A stretch of 64,000 nt of DNA from Microbispora corallina (GTDB taxonomy: Bacteria > Actinomycetota > Actinomycetes > Streptosporangiales > Streptosporangiaceae), in contig NZ_BOOC01000002.1 of assembly GCF_016863035.1 (NCBI RefSeq), forward strand, positions 248,001 to 312,000, in the 5' to 3' direction. The notes below the pieces were generated by a model. The model made no database searches. It was not told the DNA's origin and saw only the letters and a list, made by a program, of their open reading frames with translations. Shown here one piece after another: positions 25,620 to 34,141 of this stretch; the first letter of the stretch is position 1, and every line of letters begins with the position of its first letter. The position numbers were made by a program, and so were the translations under genes.

Positions 25620-25650
25620 ACGGACGCGCCGGATGCGGGACGGGAGGAGG

Positions 25651-26346
25651 TCAGAGGTCGACCGGGCCGTACCGGGCGGCCGGGACCCCGCAGGTCATCG
25701 CCCAGTACCGGTCGCCGTACGACCAGTGCCACCACTCCGTCGGGTAGTTGACGAGACCGGCCGCCTCCAGCGCCCCGCCGAGGATCTCCCGGTGCCGCCG
25801 GGCCTGCCGTCCGATGGTGGCGGCCGCCGTGTAGCAGGCGCCGTCGCTCTGCTCGGGATTGGCGTTGACCGCCGTGCCCATGTCGAGCTCGCGTCCGTCA
25901 TCGTCGCACAGCGTGAGGTCCACGGCCGCGCCCGCCGTGTGGGGGGCGACCTCGATGGGCGAGACGTACCGGCTGGCGGCCACGTGCAGCTCCGCCTCCG
26001 ACAGACCGGGGTAGGCGGACCTGAGGTCCTCCTTGTACTCCTCGAAGTACCGCGTCTGCAGCGCCGGCGGCCGATAGCCCTCGACGACCAGGATGTTGCA
26101 CCCGGCGGGCAGGAGGCGCTGCGCCTCCTCCAGGCGGGTCAGCAGCCCCTCACGCAGATGGGCGTAGGCGCCGGCCGGGTCCGCCAGCCGGCCGTCCACC
26201 CGCAGCCTCCCCCGCACGTCGCCCAGAGCCTCTCCGCACTCCTCCACCGGGATGGAGGTCACGCGGGGATCCGAGATCAGCACCACCTCGGCGGTGCCAA
26301 GGGCGATCGGGGACACGGCGAGGCAGTCGCGGGAAGCATCAGGCAT
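25651..26346 (-). CDS. D-alanyl-D-alanine dipeptidase (VanX-type, M15D)
   Basis: The 231-residue zinc peptidase has the VanX signatures: SPIEVAPHTAGAAVDLTL with zinc ligands His136 and Asp143, and EWWHWSYGDRYWA with catalytic Glu204 and ligand His207. Arg92 in EGYRPP corresponds to the substrate Arg of VanX. The spacings match VanX closely. The enzyme splits D-Ala-D-Ala or similar dipeptides in the cytoplasm; in this context a role in cell-wall peptide salvage is plausible, since no vanH or vanA is nearby. I use the ATG at 26346; a TTG at 26355 is possible. It converges on the biosynthetic arm with 31 bases between stops. Confidence 0.88.
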   Translation of the reverse strand: MPDASRDCLAVSPIALGTAEVVLISDPRVTSIPVEECGEALGDVRGRLRVDGRLADPAGAYAHLREGLLTRLEEAQRLLPAGCNILVVEGYRPPALQTRYFEEYKEDLRSAYPGLSEAELHVAASRYVSPIEVAPHTAGAAVDLTLCDDDGRELDMGTAVNANPEQSDGACYTAAATIGRQARRHREILGGALEAAGLVNYPTEWWHWSYGDRYWAMTCGVPAARYGPVDL

Positions 26347-26442
26347 GCGCAGCAACCTATCGCCCGCCGGATCTCCGCCACGCGGGAGGAGGCCCGCCGG
26401 CGGTCGCCACGGCGGTCGCGCAACGCCGCCGCACCGCGCGAG

Positions 26443-26502
26443 TCACCCGCCGTCTCACCCGGTGTCTCACGCTGTGACTCACCCGGTGTCTTATACAGTG
26501 TC
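26443..26502. repeat. 12-bp imperfect tandem repeat at the 3' end of the first ROK gene
   Basis: Five consecutive 12-bp units (tcacccgccgtc, tcacccggtgtc, tcacgctgtgac, tcacccggtgtc, ttatacagtgtc) run through the stop codon of the ROK gene. The last unit encodes the C-terminal SDTV and stop. Confidence 0.75.
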
Positions 26503-27654
26503 GGAGAAGACTTCGTCCCTGGCCCGGCCGAGGGCGGCGACGATCGCGCCGCGCAGCACGGGGTTGCCCTCGACGCCGGTCACGGCGACGCTCGGCCGGC
26601 TCGGGCACACCCGGGCCACGGCCTCCTCCACGCGGGCGGCCAGCGCGTCGCCGCCGGCCCTGCCGATGTCGCCGCTCAGCACCACCAGGCCCGGGTCGAG
26701 CACCACCGCCACGGCCGCGACGCCGACCGCCAGCCGGCCCGCCAGGTCCTCGATGAAGCCGTGGTTCCCGGTGGCCAGGGCCGTGCGGACCAGGCCGGCG
26801 ACCCCCGCCTCGTCCTGGATGCCGTGCTCGCGCGCCAGACCCCCCAGTGCCTCTCCTCCGACGAGACGCTGGAACGACCCGGTCTGCGGCGCCCTCACGT
26901 CGCTCGGCAGCGGCTCGCCGGGAACGGGGAGCCAGCCGATCTCGCCCGCGCCGCCGGTGATGCCGCGGTGCAGCCGCCCGCCCAGCATCACCCCGAGTCC
27001 CTGGCCGACGCCGGCCCACAGGATCGCGAAGTCCTCCACCCCGCGCGCCGCGCCGTACGTCTGCTCGGCGAGCGCGGCCAGGTTCACGTCGTTCTCGATG
27101 ATCACGCAGTCGCCCAGCAGGTCGCGCAGCCCGGCCAGGATGCCGACGTGCCAGGCCGGCAGGTCGAAGGAGTACCGGACGTCGCCGCTGACCGGGTCGA
27201 CGACGCCGCGGGTGCCGATCACGAAGCAGCGCAGCCGCCCCAGCTCCACGCTCGCCGTCTCGCACGCCCGCAGCACGGCCTCGTGGACCACCCGGACCGG
27301 GTCCCCCGCGTCGCTCGGGTCCACCGTCACCTCCGCGACGATCGTCCCGGTGATGTCGGCCACGCCTGCCGTCACACTGTCGGGGAGGACCTCCAGGCCC
27401 GCGACGTACGCGCTGGACGGGTTGACGCCGTACAGGGCGGCGTTGGGGCCGCGCCCTCCGGGCCGCTCGCCCGCCGCCGTGACCAGGCCGCGGGTCTCCA
27501 GACGGGACAGGAGCTGGCCCGACGTCACCTTGGAGAGCCCGGTAAGCTCTCCCAACTCGGCCCTGGTCAGCGGGCCCTTCGAGAGGAGCAGCTCCAATGC
27601 CGCCCGGTCGTTGATCTGACGCAGCAGCCGTGGTGTTCCCGGTCGTTGAGGCAC
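26491..27654 (-). CDS. ROK-family transcriptional regulator (copy 1)
   Basis: The 387-residue protein has an N-terminal winged helix (LTRAELGELTGLSKVTSGQLLSRLETRGLV) and a ROK sugar-kinase-like domain with VGVGQGLGVMLGG-type phosphate loop and LHRGITGGAGEIGWLPV. The CxCGxxGCxE zinc motif of classical ROK kinases is absent, as in many actinobacterial ROK repressors. It is divergent from a sugar ABC operon and is paralogous to the ROK protein at 32788-33966; both begin with nearly the same 50 residues. It probably represses the importer in the absence of a sugar inducer. Its own -10-like TAAACT lies in the shared operator-like site. Confidence 0.88.
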   Translation of the reverse strand: MPQRPGTPRLLRQINDRAALELLLSKGPLTRAELGELTGLSKVTSGQLLSRLETRGLVTAAGERPGGRGPNAALYGVNPSSAYVAGLEVLPDSVTAGVADITGTIVAEVTVDPSDAGDPVRVVHEAVLRACETASVELGRLRCFVIGTRGVVDPVSGDVRYSFDLPAWHVGILAGLRDLLGDCVIIENDVNLAALAEQTYGAARGVEDFAILWAGVGQGLGVMLGGRLHRGITGGAGEIGWLPVPGEPLPSDVRAPQTGSFQRLVGGEALGGLAREHGIQDEAGVAGLVRTALATGNHGFIEDLAGRLAVGVAAVAVVLDPGLVVLSGDIGRAGGDALAARVEEAVARVCPSRPSVAVTGVEGNPVLRGAIVAALGRARDEVFSDTV

Positions 27655-27700
27655 CGGCTGGTTCCCCTCTCGTCACGATCCGCTAACGCGGGTTTTTTTT

Positions 27701-27724
27701 AAGAAAGTTTCTTGTTAGTTTAGC
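27701..27724. promoter_or_regulatory. ROK operator candidate, site 1
   Basis: The site contains the palindrome AAGAAA-G-TTTCTT followed by GTTAGTTTAGC. It shares 19 of 24 positions with a site upstream of the second ROK gene. On the minus strand TAAACT inside it is a plausible -10 of ROK copy 1, and TAGTTT is a plausible -10 for the ABC operon. Confidence 0.6.
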
Positions 27725-27870
27725 CGCAGCCACCCCGGAGGCAACCGATCGAGCCTCGGGACGCCATGAGCGCCGACCGAAAGGAGAGCGCCTTCACCAG
27801 GTGAGCGGCCCGCCGACACCCCCCTAGAGGCGCACCCCCGACGCGAAGCCGGGAAGGGAGAGAACCACCC

Positions 27871-29202
27871 GTGAAGATCGTGAAGATCGTGGCCGCGAGC
27901 ACCGCGACCGCTGCCCTGGCCCTGGGACTCGCCGCCTGCGGAAGCAGCGACGACTCGGGCAAGACGACGCCGACCAACGCCGCCTCGGCCAACGGTCCCA
28001 AGTTCGCCGGCCAGACCCTTACCGTGTGGCGTCTTGGTGCCCCCACAGACGTCTTCACCAAGTACATGGACGACCTGAACGCGGCGTTCAAGCAGAAGAC
28101 GGGGGCCGACGTCAAGGTCCAGTGGGTCCCCTGGCCCGACGCGCAGAAGAAGTGGACGGCGGCACTCGCCGGCGGCGAGGGCCCCGACGTCACCGAGTTC
28201 GGCAACGACCAGGTGGCCGCCTGGGTCGCCCAGGACGCGCTCACCGACGTCACCGACATCGTCAAGAGCGACCCCGAGCTCCAGCAGATCCCGCAGAACC
28301 TGTGGAGCTACGAGACGATCGACGGCAAGGTCTACGCGGCGCCGTGGGGCGGCGGCACCCGGGCCGTCCTGTACCGCAAGGACTGGTTCGACAAGCTCGG
28401 CATCGAGGTGCCGAAGACCTGGGACGACCTGGTCGCGGCGGCCAAGAAGATCGTCGACAAGGAGGGCAAGGACGTCGACGGCTTCGCCTTCAACGGCGGC
28501 TCCGACGCCAACATGTCCCTGTCCCCGTTCGTCTGGTCCGCCGGCGGCGACTTCGCGAAGTTCGAGAGCGGCAAGTGGGTCGGCGAGCTGACCCAGCCGG
28601 GCTTCAAGGAAGGCTTCCAGTTCTACACGGACCTGGTGTCCAAGGACGCCGTCTCCGGCAAGGGCCGCCTCACCCAGAACAGCGTCGACATCGCCCAGCG
28701 CTTCGCCGCCGGCAAGGTCGGCATGTACGTCACCGGCGGCTGGGACATCGCCGCGATCAAGGAGCAGAGCAAGGGCAAGATCGACGAGTCGAAGATGGCC
28801 TTCTTCTCGCTCCCGTCCAAGGACGGCAGCGGCCCGGCCCCGGCCTTCCAGGGCGGCAACGACATCGCCATCTGGAAGGACACCAAGAACCCCGAGCTCG
28901 CCGCCGAGTACCTGAAGCTGGCCGCGGGCAAGGAGTTCGGCGTGCGGTACGCCAAGGAGGGCGGCCTGCTCCCGCTCTACCCCGACGCGCTGGAGCAGCT
29001 GGGCAGCGACCCCACCCAGAAGCCGTTCACGGACACCTTCAAGGTGGCCAAGGGCTTCCCCGCCAGCCCCAACTGGGCGGAGGCCAACGACACCAAGGCC
29101 GTGCTGCAGAACGCGGCCCGGTCGGTGATCGAGGGCAAGAAGAGCGTCGACCAGGCTCTGACGGACGCGAACTCCGAGCTTGAGACGATCCTCAACCAGT
29201 AG
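27871..29202 (+). CDS. Carbohydrate ABC transporter substrate-binding lipoprotein
   Basis: The 443-residue protein has a lipoprotein signal peptide with lipobox LAAC (Cys23) and the family 1 solute-binding fold (TLTVWRLGAP..., PDVTEFGNDQVAAWV, YAAPWGGGTRAVLYRKDWFDKLGIEVPKTWDDL). It captures an oligosaccharide outside the membrane and hands it to the two permeases encoded next. The GTG at 27871 is preceded by GGGAGAG. No ATPase gene is present, so a shared MsiK-type ATPase probably energises the system, as usual in actinomycetes. The NagZ-like GH3 gene downstream suggests an amino-sugar substrate such as chitobiose or a muropeptide sugar. Confidence 0.92.
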   Translation: MKIVKIVAASTATAALALGLAACGSSDDSGKTTPTNAASANGPKFAGQTLTVWRLGAPTDVFTKYMDDLNAAFKQKTGADVKVQWVPWPDAQKKWTAALAGGEGPDVTEFGNDQVAAWVAQDALTDVTDIVKSDPELQQIPQNLWSYETIDGKVYAAPWGGGTRAVLYRKDWFDKLGIEVPKTWDDLVAAAKKIVDKEGKDVDGFAFNGGSDANMSLSPFVWSAGGDFAKFESGKWVGELTQPGFKEGFQFYTDLVSKDAVSGKGRLTQNSVDIAQRFAAGKVGMYVTGGWDIAAIKEQSKGKIDESKMAFFSLPSKDGSGPAPAFQGGNDIAIWKDTKNPELAAEYLKLAAGKEFGVRYAKEGGLLPLYPDALEQLGSDPTQKPFTDTFKVAKGFPASPNWAEANDTKAVLQNAARSVIEGKKSVDQALTDANSELETILNQ

Positions 29203-29207
29203 GGATC

Positions 29208-30221
29208 ATGACCCAGACGTCACTGGTCGCCCGGGGCGGAGCCGACAACTCCGCCCCGTCGCGGCGTACGCCACCGAGGGCGCGCAGGTCCGGCCTCTCC
29301 GACAAGGCGGTCCCGTACGTCCTCCTCCTGCCCGGCCTTCTGGTCATCGCGGTGCTGCTGCTCTACCCGCTCTACCAGATGGTCGACATGTCGTTCCACA
29401 AGGTCGGGCTGCGCCAGATCAAGGTGACGAATCCGGCGCCGGCCGAGTTCGTGGGGACCGACAACTACCAGCAGATCCTCAGCTCCGACCTGTTCTGGTC
29501 GTCGCTGCGCAACACGGTCGTGTTCGCCGTCCTCGCCGTGGCGTTCACGCTGATCCTCGGCACGCTGGTCGGCCTCCTGCTCAACAGGCTGGGGAAGAAG
29601 ATGTCGACGTTCGTGATCATCGGCATCATGTCGGCCTGGGCGACGCCGCCCACCGCGCAGGCCATCGTGTGGAAGTGGCTCTTCGACTCCGACTCCGGCG
29701 TGGTCAACTGGACGTTGAACCTGCTGCCCGACTGGCTGTCGAGCCTGGTCTTCGGCCGGTCCGACTGGAGCGGGCAGCCGTGGTTCAACGACACCAGCAC
29801 GCTCTACTTCGTGCTGATCGTCGCCGTGGTCTGGGCGTCGTTCCCGTTCATCGCCGTGTCGGTCCTCGCCGGGCTCAAGAGCATCTCGGCCGAGCTGTAC
29901 GAGGCGGCGCGAATGGACGGCTCGGGCGCGTTCACGACGTTCAGGAAGATCACCTTCCCGCTGCTCAAGCCGGTCTTCGCCGTGCTGGTCGTGCTGTCGA
30001 TCATCTGGGACTTCAAGGTCTTCACGCAGCTCTACCTGCTGGCGGGCGGCACGGTGAACCGCGACGCCTTCAACCTCTCGCTGTGGAGCTACGCGGAGGC
30101 GTTCAGCAGCCCGCCCAAGATGGGCCTGGGCGCGGCCATCGCCGTCGTCCTGACGGGCATCCTGCTGGTGATCACCTTCGTGTACGTCCGGCAGATCGTG
30201 AAGACGGAGGACGTCCGATGA
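29208..30221 (+). CDS. Carbohydrate ABC transporter permease (MalF-type)
   Basis: The 337-residue membrane protein has a basic cytoplasmic N terminus and about six transmembrane segments. The EAA loop that contacts the ATPase is visible as ELYEAARMDGSGAFTTFRKITFPLLKP. It starts 5 bases after the binding-protein stop. With the following permease it forms the transmembrane channel of the importer. Confidence 0.93.
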   Translation: MTQTSLVARGGADNSAPSRRTPPRARRSGLSDKAVPYVLLLPGLLVIAVLLLYPLYQMVDMSFHKVGLRQIKVTNPAPAEFVGTDNYQQILSSDLFWSSLRNTVVFAVLAVAFTLILGTLVGLLLNRLGKKMSTFVIIGIMSAWATPPTAQAIVWKWLFDSDSGVVNWTLNLLPDWLSSLVFGRSDWSGQPWFNDTSTLYFVLIVAVVWASFPFIAVSVLAGLKSISAELYEAARMDGSGAFTTFRKITFPLLKPVFAVLVVLSIIWDFKVFTQLYLLAGGTVNRDAFNLSLWSYAEAFSSPPKMGLGAAIAVVLTGILLVITFVYVRQIVKTEDVR

Positions 30222-31069
30222 GCCCGCTCGCCCGCAAGAGGCTCGGCGCCGCCGCGCTCAACGCCGCCGGCGTCGCGGTGTTCCTCTTCGCGGTCTTCCC
30301 CGTGTACTGGATGGTCACGACGGCCTTCAAGCCCAACGACCAGATCTTCACCACGGCCTTCATCCCGTTCCCGAGCCCGCCCTCGCTCGACCACGTCTCA
30401 CGGGTCTTCACCAAGGGCGTCGCCGGTCACTCCATCTGGCAGTACCTGCTCAACAGCACGTTCGTGGCGGTCAGCGCCGTGGTGATCGGCGCGGTCTTCG
30501 CCCTGCTCGCGGCGACCGCGGTGGCGCGCTTCCGCTTCCGCTTCCGCACCTCGTTCCTGATCCTGCTGCTGATCGTGCAGATGGTCCCGGCCGAGGCGCT
30601 GCTCATCCCGCTGTTCACCATGGTCAAGCGCCTCGGCCTGTACGACCAGCTGCTCGGCCTGATCATCATCAACGTCGGCCTGACGCTCCCGTTCTCCGTC
30701 TGGATGCTCCGCACGTTCGTCGCGGCCGTCCCGAAGGAGCTGGAGGAGGCGTCCTGGATCGACGGCGCCAGCCGGTTCACCACGTTCTGGCGCGTGCTGT
30801 TCCCCCTCGTCGCGCCCGGCCTGGTGGCCACCAGCATCTTCTCGTTCATCACCACGTGGAACGAGTTCGTCTACGCCCTCACCCTCATCGGAGACCAGGG
30901 CAAGTACACGATGCCGGTCGCGCTGCAGTTCTTCGTCGGCCAGCGGTCGACCGACTGGGGCGGCATCATGGCGGCCTCGACCCTGATGACCATCCCGGTC
31001 CTCGCCTTCTTCCTTCTGGTCCAGCGGCGCATGGTCTCCGGCCTGGTCGCGGGCGCAGTCAAGGGTTGA
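30218..31069 (+). CDS. Carbohydrate ABC transporter permease (MalG-type)
   Basis: The 283-residue membrane protein has about six transmembrane segments and the EAA loop ELEEASWIDGASRFTTFWRVLFPLVAPG. Its ATG overlaps the previous stop (ATGA), so the two permeases are translationally coupled and probably made in equal amounts. The TTAFKPNDQIF segment after the first membrane helix is typical of the MalG side. Confidence 0.93.
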   Translation: MSPLARKRLGAAALNAAGVAVFLFAVFPVYWMVTTAFKPNDQIFTTAFIPFPSPPSLDHVSRVFTKGVAGHSIWQYLLNSTFVAVSAVVIGAVFALLAATAVARFRFRFRTSFLILLLIVQMVPAEALLIPLFTMVKRLGLYDQLLGLIIINVGLTLPFSVWMLRTFVAAVPKELEEASWIDGASRFTTFWRVLFPLVAPGLVATSIFSFITTWNEFVYALTLIGDQGKYTMPVALQFFVGQRSTDWGGIMAASTLMTIPVLAFFLLVQRRMVSGLVAGAVKG

Positions 31070-31088
31070 CCCCCCTTTTCCGGGCATC

Positions 31089-31122
31089 CTACGGCCACGG
31101 CCCCACGAGGGCCTGGCCGTAG
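31089..31122 (+). terminator. Intra-operon hairpin between permease and GH3 genes
   Basis: ctacggcca and tggccgtag pair over 9 bp and, after one bulged base, ggcc pairs with ggcc, leaving a 7-base loop. There is no U-tract. It may be a partial terminator or a 3' stability element that lowers expression of the GH3 gene relative to the transporter. Confidence 0.45.
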
Positions 31123-31178
31123 CCGGCCTGCCCGTCCACCGAGTAAGCACACACACCCACCTAAGGAGTCGAGACACC

Positions 31179-32738
31179 ATGTCTGCGACCCGCGATCCCC
31201 TGCCGACAGGGATCGCCAAGTCCCGCGACCCCCTCCCGGACCCCGGGACCGACGGCGCCCGCGACAGCGGGCCGCGCGGGGGGATCGCCGACTTGATCGC
31301 TAACGCCGGCGATCGGGGACTCGTCCGCCTCGCGGCGGGCACGCTGCTCGCCGCCTTCCGGGGCACCGCCGCGCCCGACTGGGTGCTTCGCGGCCTGGAG
31401 GACGGCCTGGGCGGCGTCACGCTCTTCGGCTTCAACGTCGAAGGGCCCGAGCAGATGGCGGCGCTCACCGCCCAGCTCAAGGGGGCAGGGCGGCCCGTCA
31501 TCTCGCTCGACGAGGAGGGGGGCGACGTCACCCGCCTCGCCTACCACACCGGAAGCCCCTACCCGGGCAACGCCGCCCTCGGCGCCGTCGACGATGTGGA
31601 GCTCACCGAGCGGGTCTACCGCTCGATGGCCGCCGGCCTCGCCCACTGCGGGGTGAACCTCGACATGGGCCCGGTGGCCGACGTCAACACCGTCGACGAC
31701 AACCCGATCATCGGCACGCGGTCCTTCGGCTCGTCGCCGGAGCTCGTGGCGCGCCACACGGTCGCCGCCGTACGAGGGCTGCAGGCCCTCGGGATCGCCG
31801 CCTGCGTCAAGCACTTCCCCGGCCACGGCGCCACCCGGCAGGACTCCCACCTGGAGATCCCCCTGGTGGACGCCTCCCTCGACCTGCTGCGTGAGCGCGA
31901 GCTGGTGCCCTTCCGGGCCGCGATCGAGGCGGGCACGAAGTCGATCATGACTGCGCACGTGGCGGTGCCCGGCCTGACGGGAGGCCTGCCCGCCACGCTC
32001 AGCGCCGAGACGCTCACGGCCCTGCTGCGCCGGGAGATGGGCTACGACGGCGTGGTGATCACCGACGCGCTCGACATGCACGCGATCTCCCGCGGCGTCG
32101 GCCTCGGCGGCGGGGCGGTCATGTCCCTGGCGGCGGGCGCCGATCTGCTGTGCCTGGGCCCGCTGCCGACACCCGAGGAGATCACGCTGCTGCTGGCCGC
32201 GATCGTGGACGCGGTCGCCGACGGGCGGCTGCCCCTTGAGCGGCTGGAGGAGGCGAACGAGCGGACCGACCGGCTACGTGACTGGTTCGCCGCCCCGCAC
32301 CGGGACGCCGGCGAGAGCACGGTCGTCGGCCTGGACGCCGCCCGCCGCGCCGTGTCCCTGACCGGGTCGGCCGCGCCGCTGGTGGAGCCGTTCGTGGTGG
32401 AGGTCGACACTCCGCCGACCATCGCCGTCGGCGACGTGCCGTGGGGCGTGTCCCCCTGGCTGCCGGACGCGGAGGTGGTCCGCGTGAAGCCGGACGAGGC
32501 GGACACGGCCGCGCTGCTCGGCCGGGCCGGGGGCCGCTCGCTGATCGTCGTGGTGAAGGACGCCCACCGCCACCCGCGCACCAGGGCGCTCGTGTCCGCG
32601 CTGGTCGCCGGACGCCCCGACGCGGTCGTCGTGGAGATGGGCCTGCCGATCTGGCGTCCCGCGGCCGGCGCCTACATTGCGACGTACGGCGCGGCCCGGG
32701 CGAACACGCAGGCCGCCGTCGAGTTGCTGACGGCCTGA
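31179..32738 (+). CDS. Glycoside hydrolase family 3 beta-N-acetylhexosaminidase (NagZ-like)
   Basis: The 519-residue protein carries the NagZ-type loop KHFPGHGATRQDSH (Lys211-His224) that supplies the Asp/His catalytic dyad specific for N-acetylglucosaminidases of GH3. The nucleophile is Asp296 in VVITDALDMHA. A C-terminal second domain (about 380-519) is present, which NagZ from Gram-negatives lacks. No signal peptide is seen, so it acts on imported sugars in the cytoplasm, releasing GlcNAc from chitobiose-like or muropeptide substrates. The ATG at 31179 follows an AAGGAG site. It belongs to the ABC operon and converges on the second ROK gene. Confidence 0.9.
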   Translation: MSATRDPLPTGIAKSRDPLPDPGTDGARDSGPRGGIADLIANAGDRGLVRLAAGTLLAAFRGTAAPDWVLRGLEDGLGGVTLFGFNVEGPEQMAALTAQLKGAGRPVISLDEEGGDVTRLAYHTGSPYPGNAALGAVDDVELTERVYRSMAAGLAHCGVNLDMGPVADVNTVDDNPIIGTRSFGSSPELVARHTVAAVRGLQALGIAACVKHFPGHGATRQDSHLEIPLVDASLDLLRERELVPFRAAIEAGTKSIMTAHVAVPGLTGGLPATLSAETLTALLRREMGYDGVVITDALDMHAISRGVGLGGGAVMSLAAGADLLCLGPLPTPEEITLLLAAIVDAVADGRLPLERLEEANERTDRLRDWFAAPHRDAGESTVVGLDAARRAVSLTGSAAPLVEPFVVEVDTPPTIAVGDVPWGVSPWLPDAEVVRVKPDEADTAALLGRAGGRSLIVVVKDAHRHPRTRALVSALVAGRPDAVVVEMGLPIWRPAAGAYIATYGAARANTQAAVELLTA

Positions 32739-32752
32739 ACGGCCACGTGACC

Positions 32753-32780
32753 ACGGCCCGGGACAGGCGTCCCGGGCCGT
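32753..32780. terminator. Bidirectional terminator between GH3 and second ROK gene
   Basis: A perfect 12-bp inverted repeat (acggcccgggac/gtcccgggccgt) with an AGGC loop lies between the convergent stop codons. Confidence 0.8.
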
Positions 32781-32787
32781 ACGCGCG

Positions 32788-33966
32788 TCAGGAGGCGAAG
32801 ATCTCCTCGCGGGCCTGGTCCAGCGCGGCGAGGACCGCGCCGCGCAGCACCGCGTTGCCCTCGACGCCGGTGACCACCACCTCGGGGCGTATCGGGCAGA
32901 TTCGGGCCACCGCCTCCTCCACGCGGGAGGTCAGCGCGGCGCCGCCCGCCTGGCCCACCTCGCCGGCCAGCACCACCAGGCCCGGGTCGAGCACCACGCA
33001 CACCGAGGCCACGCCGAGCGCGAGCCGGGAGGCGATCTCGTCGAGCAGGCGGTCGCCGGCGTCGCCGGCCGCCACGGCGGCCGTGACGCAGCCGGCCGCG
33101 CCGTCCGCGCTGAAGCCGTACTCGCGGGCCAATTCCGTCACCGCCTCCGAGCTGACGAGCGACTGGAGGCCGCCGGCCAGGGACGGCAGGCGGCCGGGCG
33201 TGGCCTTGACGTCCTCGGCGAGAGGGACGCCGGGCACGGGCAGGTAGCCGATCTCGCCCGCGCTCCCCGACCTGCCTCGGTGCAGCCGCCCGCCGAGGAC
33301 GACGGCGAGGCCGAGGCCGCGGCCCACCCAGACCAGGACGAAGTCGTCCACCCCCTGGGCCGCCCCCTTCGCCCGCTCCGCGATGGCCGCGAGGTTCACG
33401 TCGTTCTCGATCGTGACGTCGCGGCGCAGGTCGCGGGCCAGCGCCTCGTGGATGCCCTCGTGCCAGTGGGGCAGGTCGAACGAGAACCGCACGTCGCCCG
33501 TGCGCGGGTCGACGACGCCCGGCGTGCCGATCACGACGCCGCGCAGCCGCGACAGCGCCACCTTCCCGGACCGGCAGGCCCGCATCACGGCGTTGTGGAC
33601 GATCGAGACCGGGTCGTCGTGGCCGTTCGGCGAGGCCGTCGCCTCGCCGACGATGTCGCCGTTGATGTCCGCGATCGCGGCCGTCACCGAGTCGGGCCCG
33701 ACGTCGAGCCCCGCGACGTACGCGCACGAGGCGATCACGCCGTACAGGGCGGCGTTGGGGCCGCGGTTGCCCGCCTGCTCCCCCACGACCTCGACCAGCC
33801 CGCGCTCCTCGAGGCGGGCCAGCGTCTGGGACGCGGTGACCTTGGACAGGCCGGTCATCTCGCCGATCTGGCCGCGCGTCAGGGGCCCCGAGGCGAGCAG
33901 CAGCTCCAGGGCGGCCCGGTCATTGATCTCCCGGAGCAGCCTGGGCACGCCAGGGCGTCGCTCCAT
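32788..33966 (-). CDS. ROK-family transcriptional regulator (copy 2)
   Basis: This 392-residue paralogue of the regulator at 26491 shares the N terminus (RPGVPRLLREINDRAALELLL), the winged helix (GLSKVTASQTLARLEERGLV) and the ROK domain (VGRGLGLAVVLGG, LHRGRSGSAGEIGYLPVPG). It also lacks the ROK zinc cysteines. The ATG at 33966 has a GGAG site five bases upstream; longer in-frame starts add an unconserved segment. Together the two ROK genes bracket the ABC/GH3 operon. It probably senses a related sugar and represses itself, and possibly the operon, through the conserved site at 34025. Confidence 0.88.
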   Translation of the reverse strand: MERRPGVPRLLREINDRAALELLLASGPLTRGQIGEMTGLSKVTASQTLARLEERGLVEVVGEQAGNRGPNAALYGVIASCAYVAGLDVGPDSVTAAIADINGDIVGEATASPNGHDDPVSIVHNAVMRACRSGKVALSRLRGVVIGTPGVVDPRTGDVRFSFDLPHWHEGIHEALARDLRRDVTIENDVNLAAIAERAKGAAQGVDDFVLVWVGRGLGLAVVLGGRLHRGRSGSAGEIGYLPVPGVPLAEDVKATPGRLPSLAGGLQSLVSSEAVTELAREYGFSADGAAGCVTAAVAAGDAGDRLLDEIASRLALGVASVCVVLDPGLVVLAGEVGQAGGAALTSRVEEAVARICPIRPEVVVTGVEGNAVLRGAVLAALDQAREEIFAS

Positions 33967-34024
33967 GCTCCTGCTTTCTATGGTCGCCCCCGTCGCGGTG
34001 ACACGATCGCTCCCGCGAATCGTC

Positions 34025-34048
34025 AACAAAGTTTCCAGCAAGTTTAGC
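34025..34048. promoter_or_regulatory. ROK operator candidate, site 2
   Basis: AACAAAGTTTCC followed by AGCAAGTTTAGC, matching site 1 (27701-27724) at 19 of 24 positions, including the terminal AGTTTAGC. On the minus strand it contains TAAACT, a plausible -10 for ROK copy 2, which would allow autorepression. Confidence 0.6.
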
Positions 34049-34141
34049 GAGCCCACAAGGGCGCGGACCGGTCCGGGCCGCCCTCTTGATACCGCTCCCA
34101 CGGGACGTGAGGATCACTCATGTCGCCTGTGAGGAGCGCCC

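Noticed and set aside
25651-26346. Glycopeptide (vancomycin) resistance cluster
   Set aside because: Only the VanX-type peptidase is present; vanH, vanA, vanR and vanS homologues are absent from the window.
27871-31069. ABC system assigned specifically as dasABC or ngcEFG
   Set aside because: The sequence supports a carbohydrate importer, and the GH3 gene hints at amino sugars, but no residue pattern visible here fixes the substrate.
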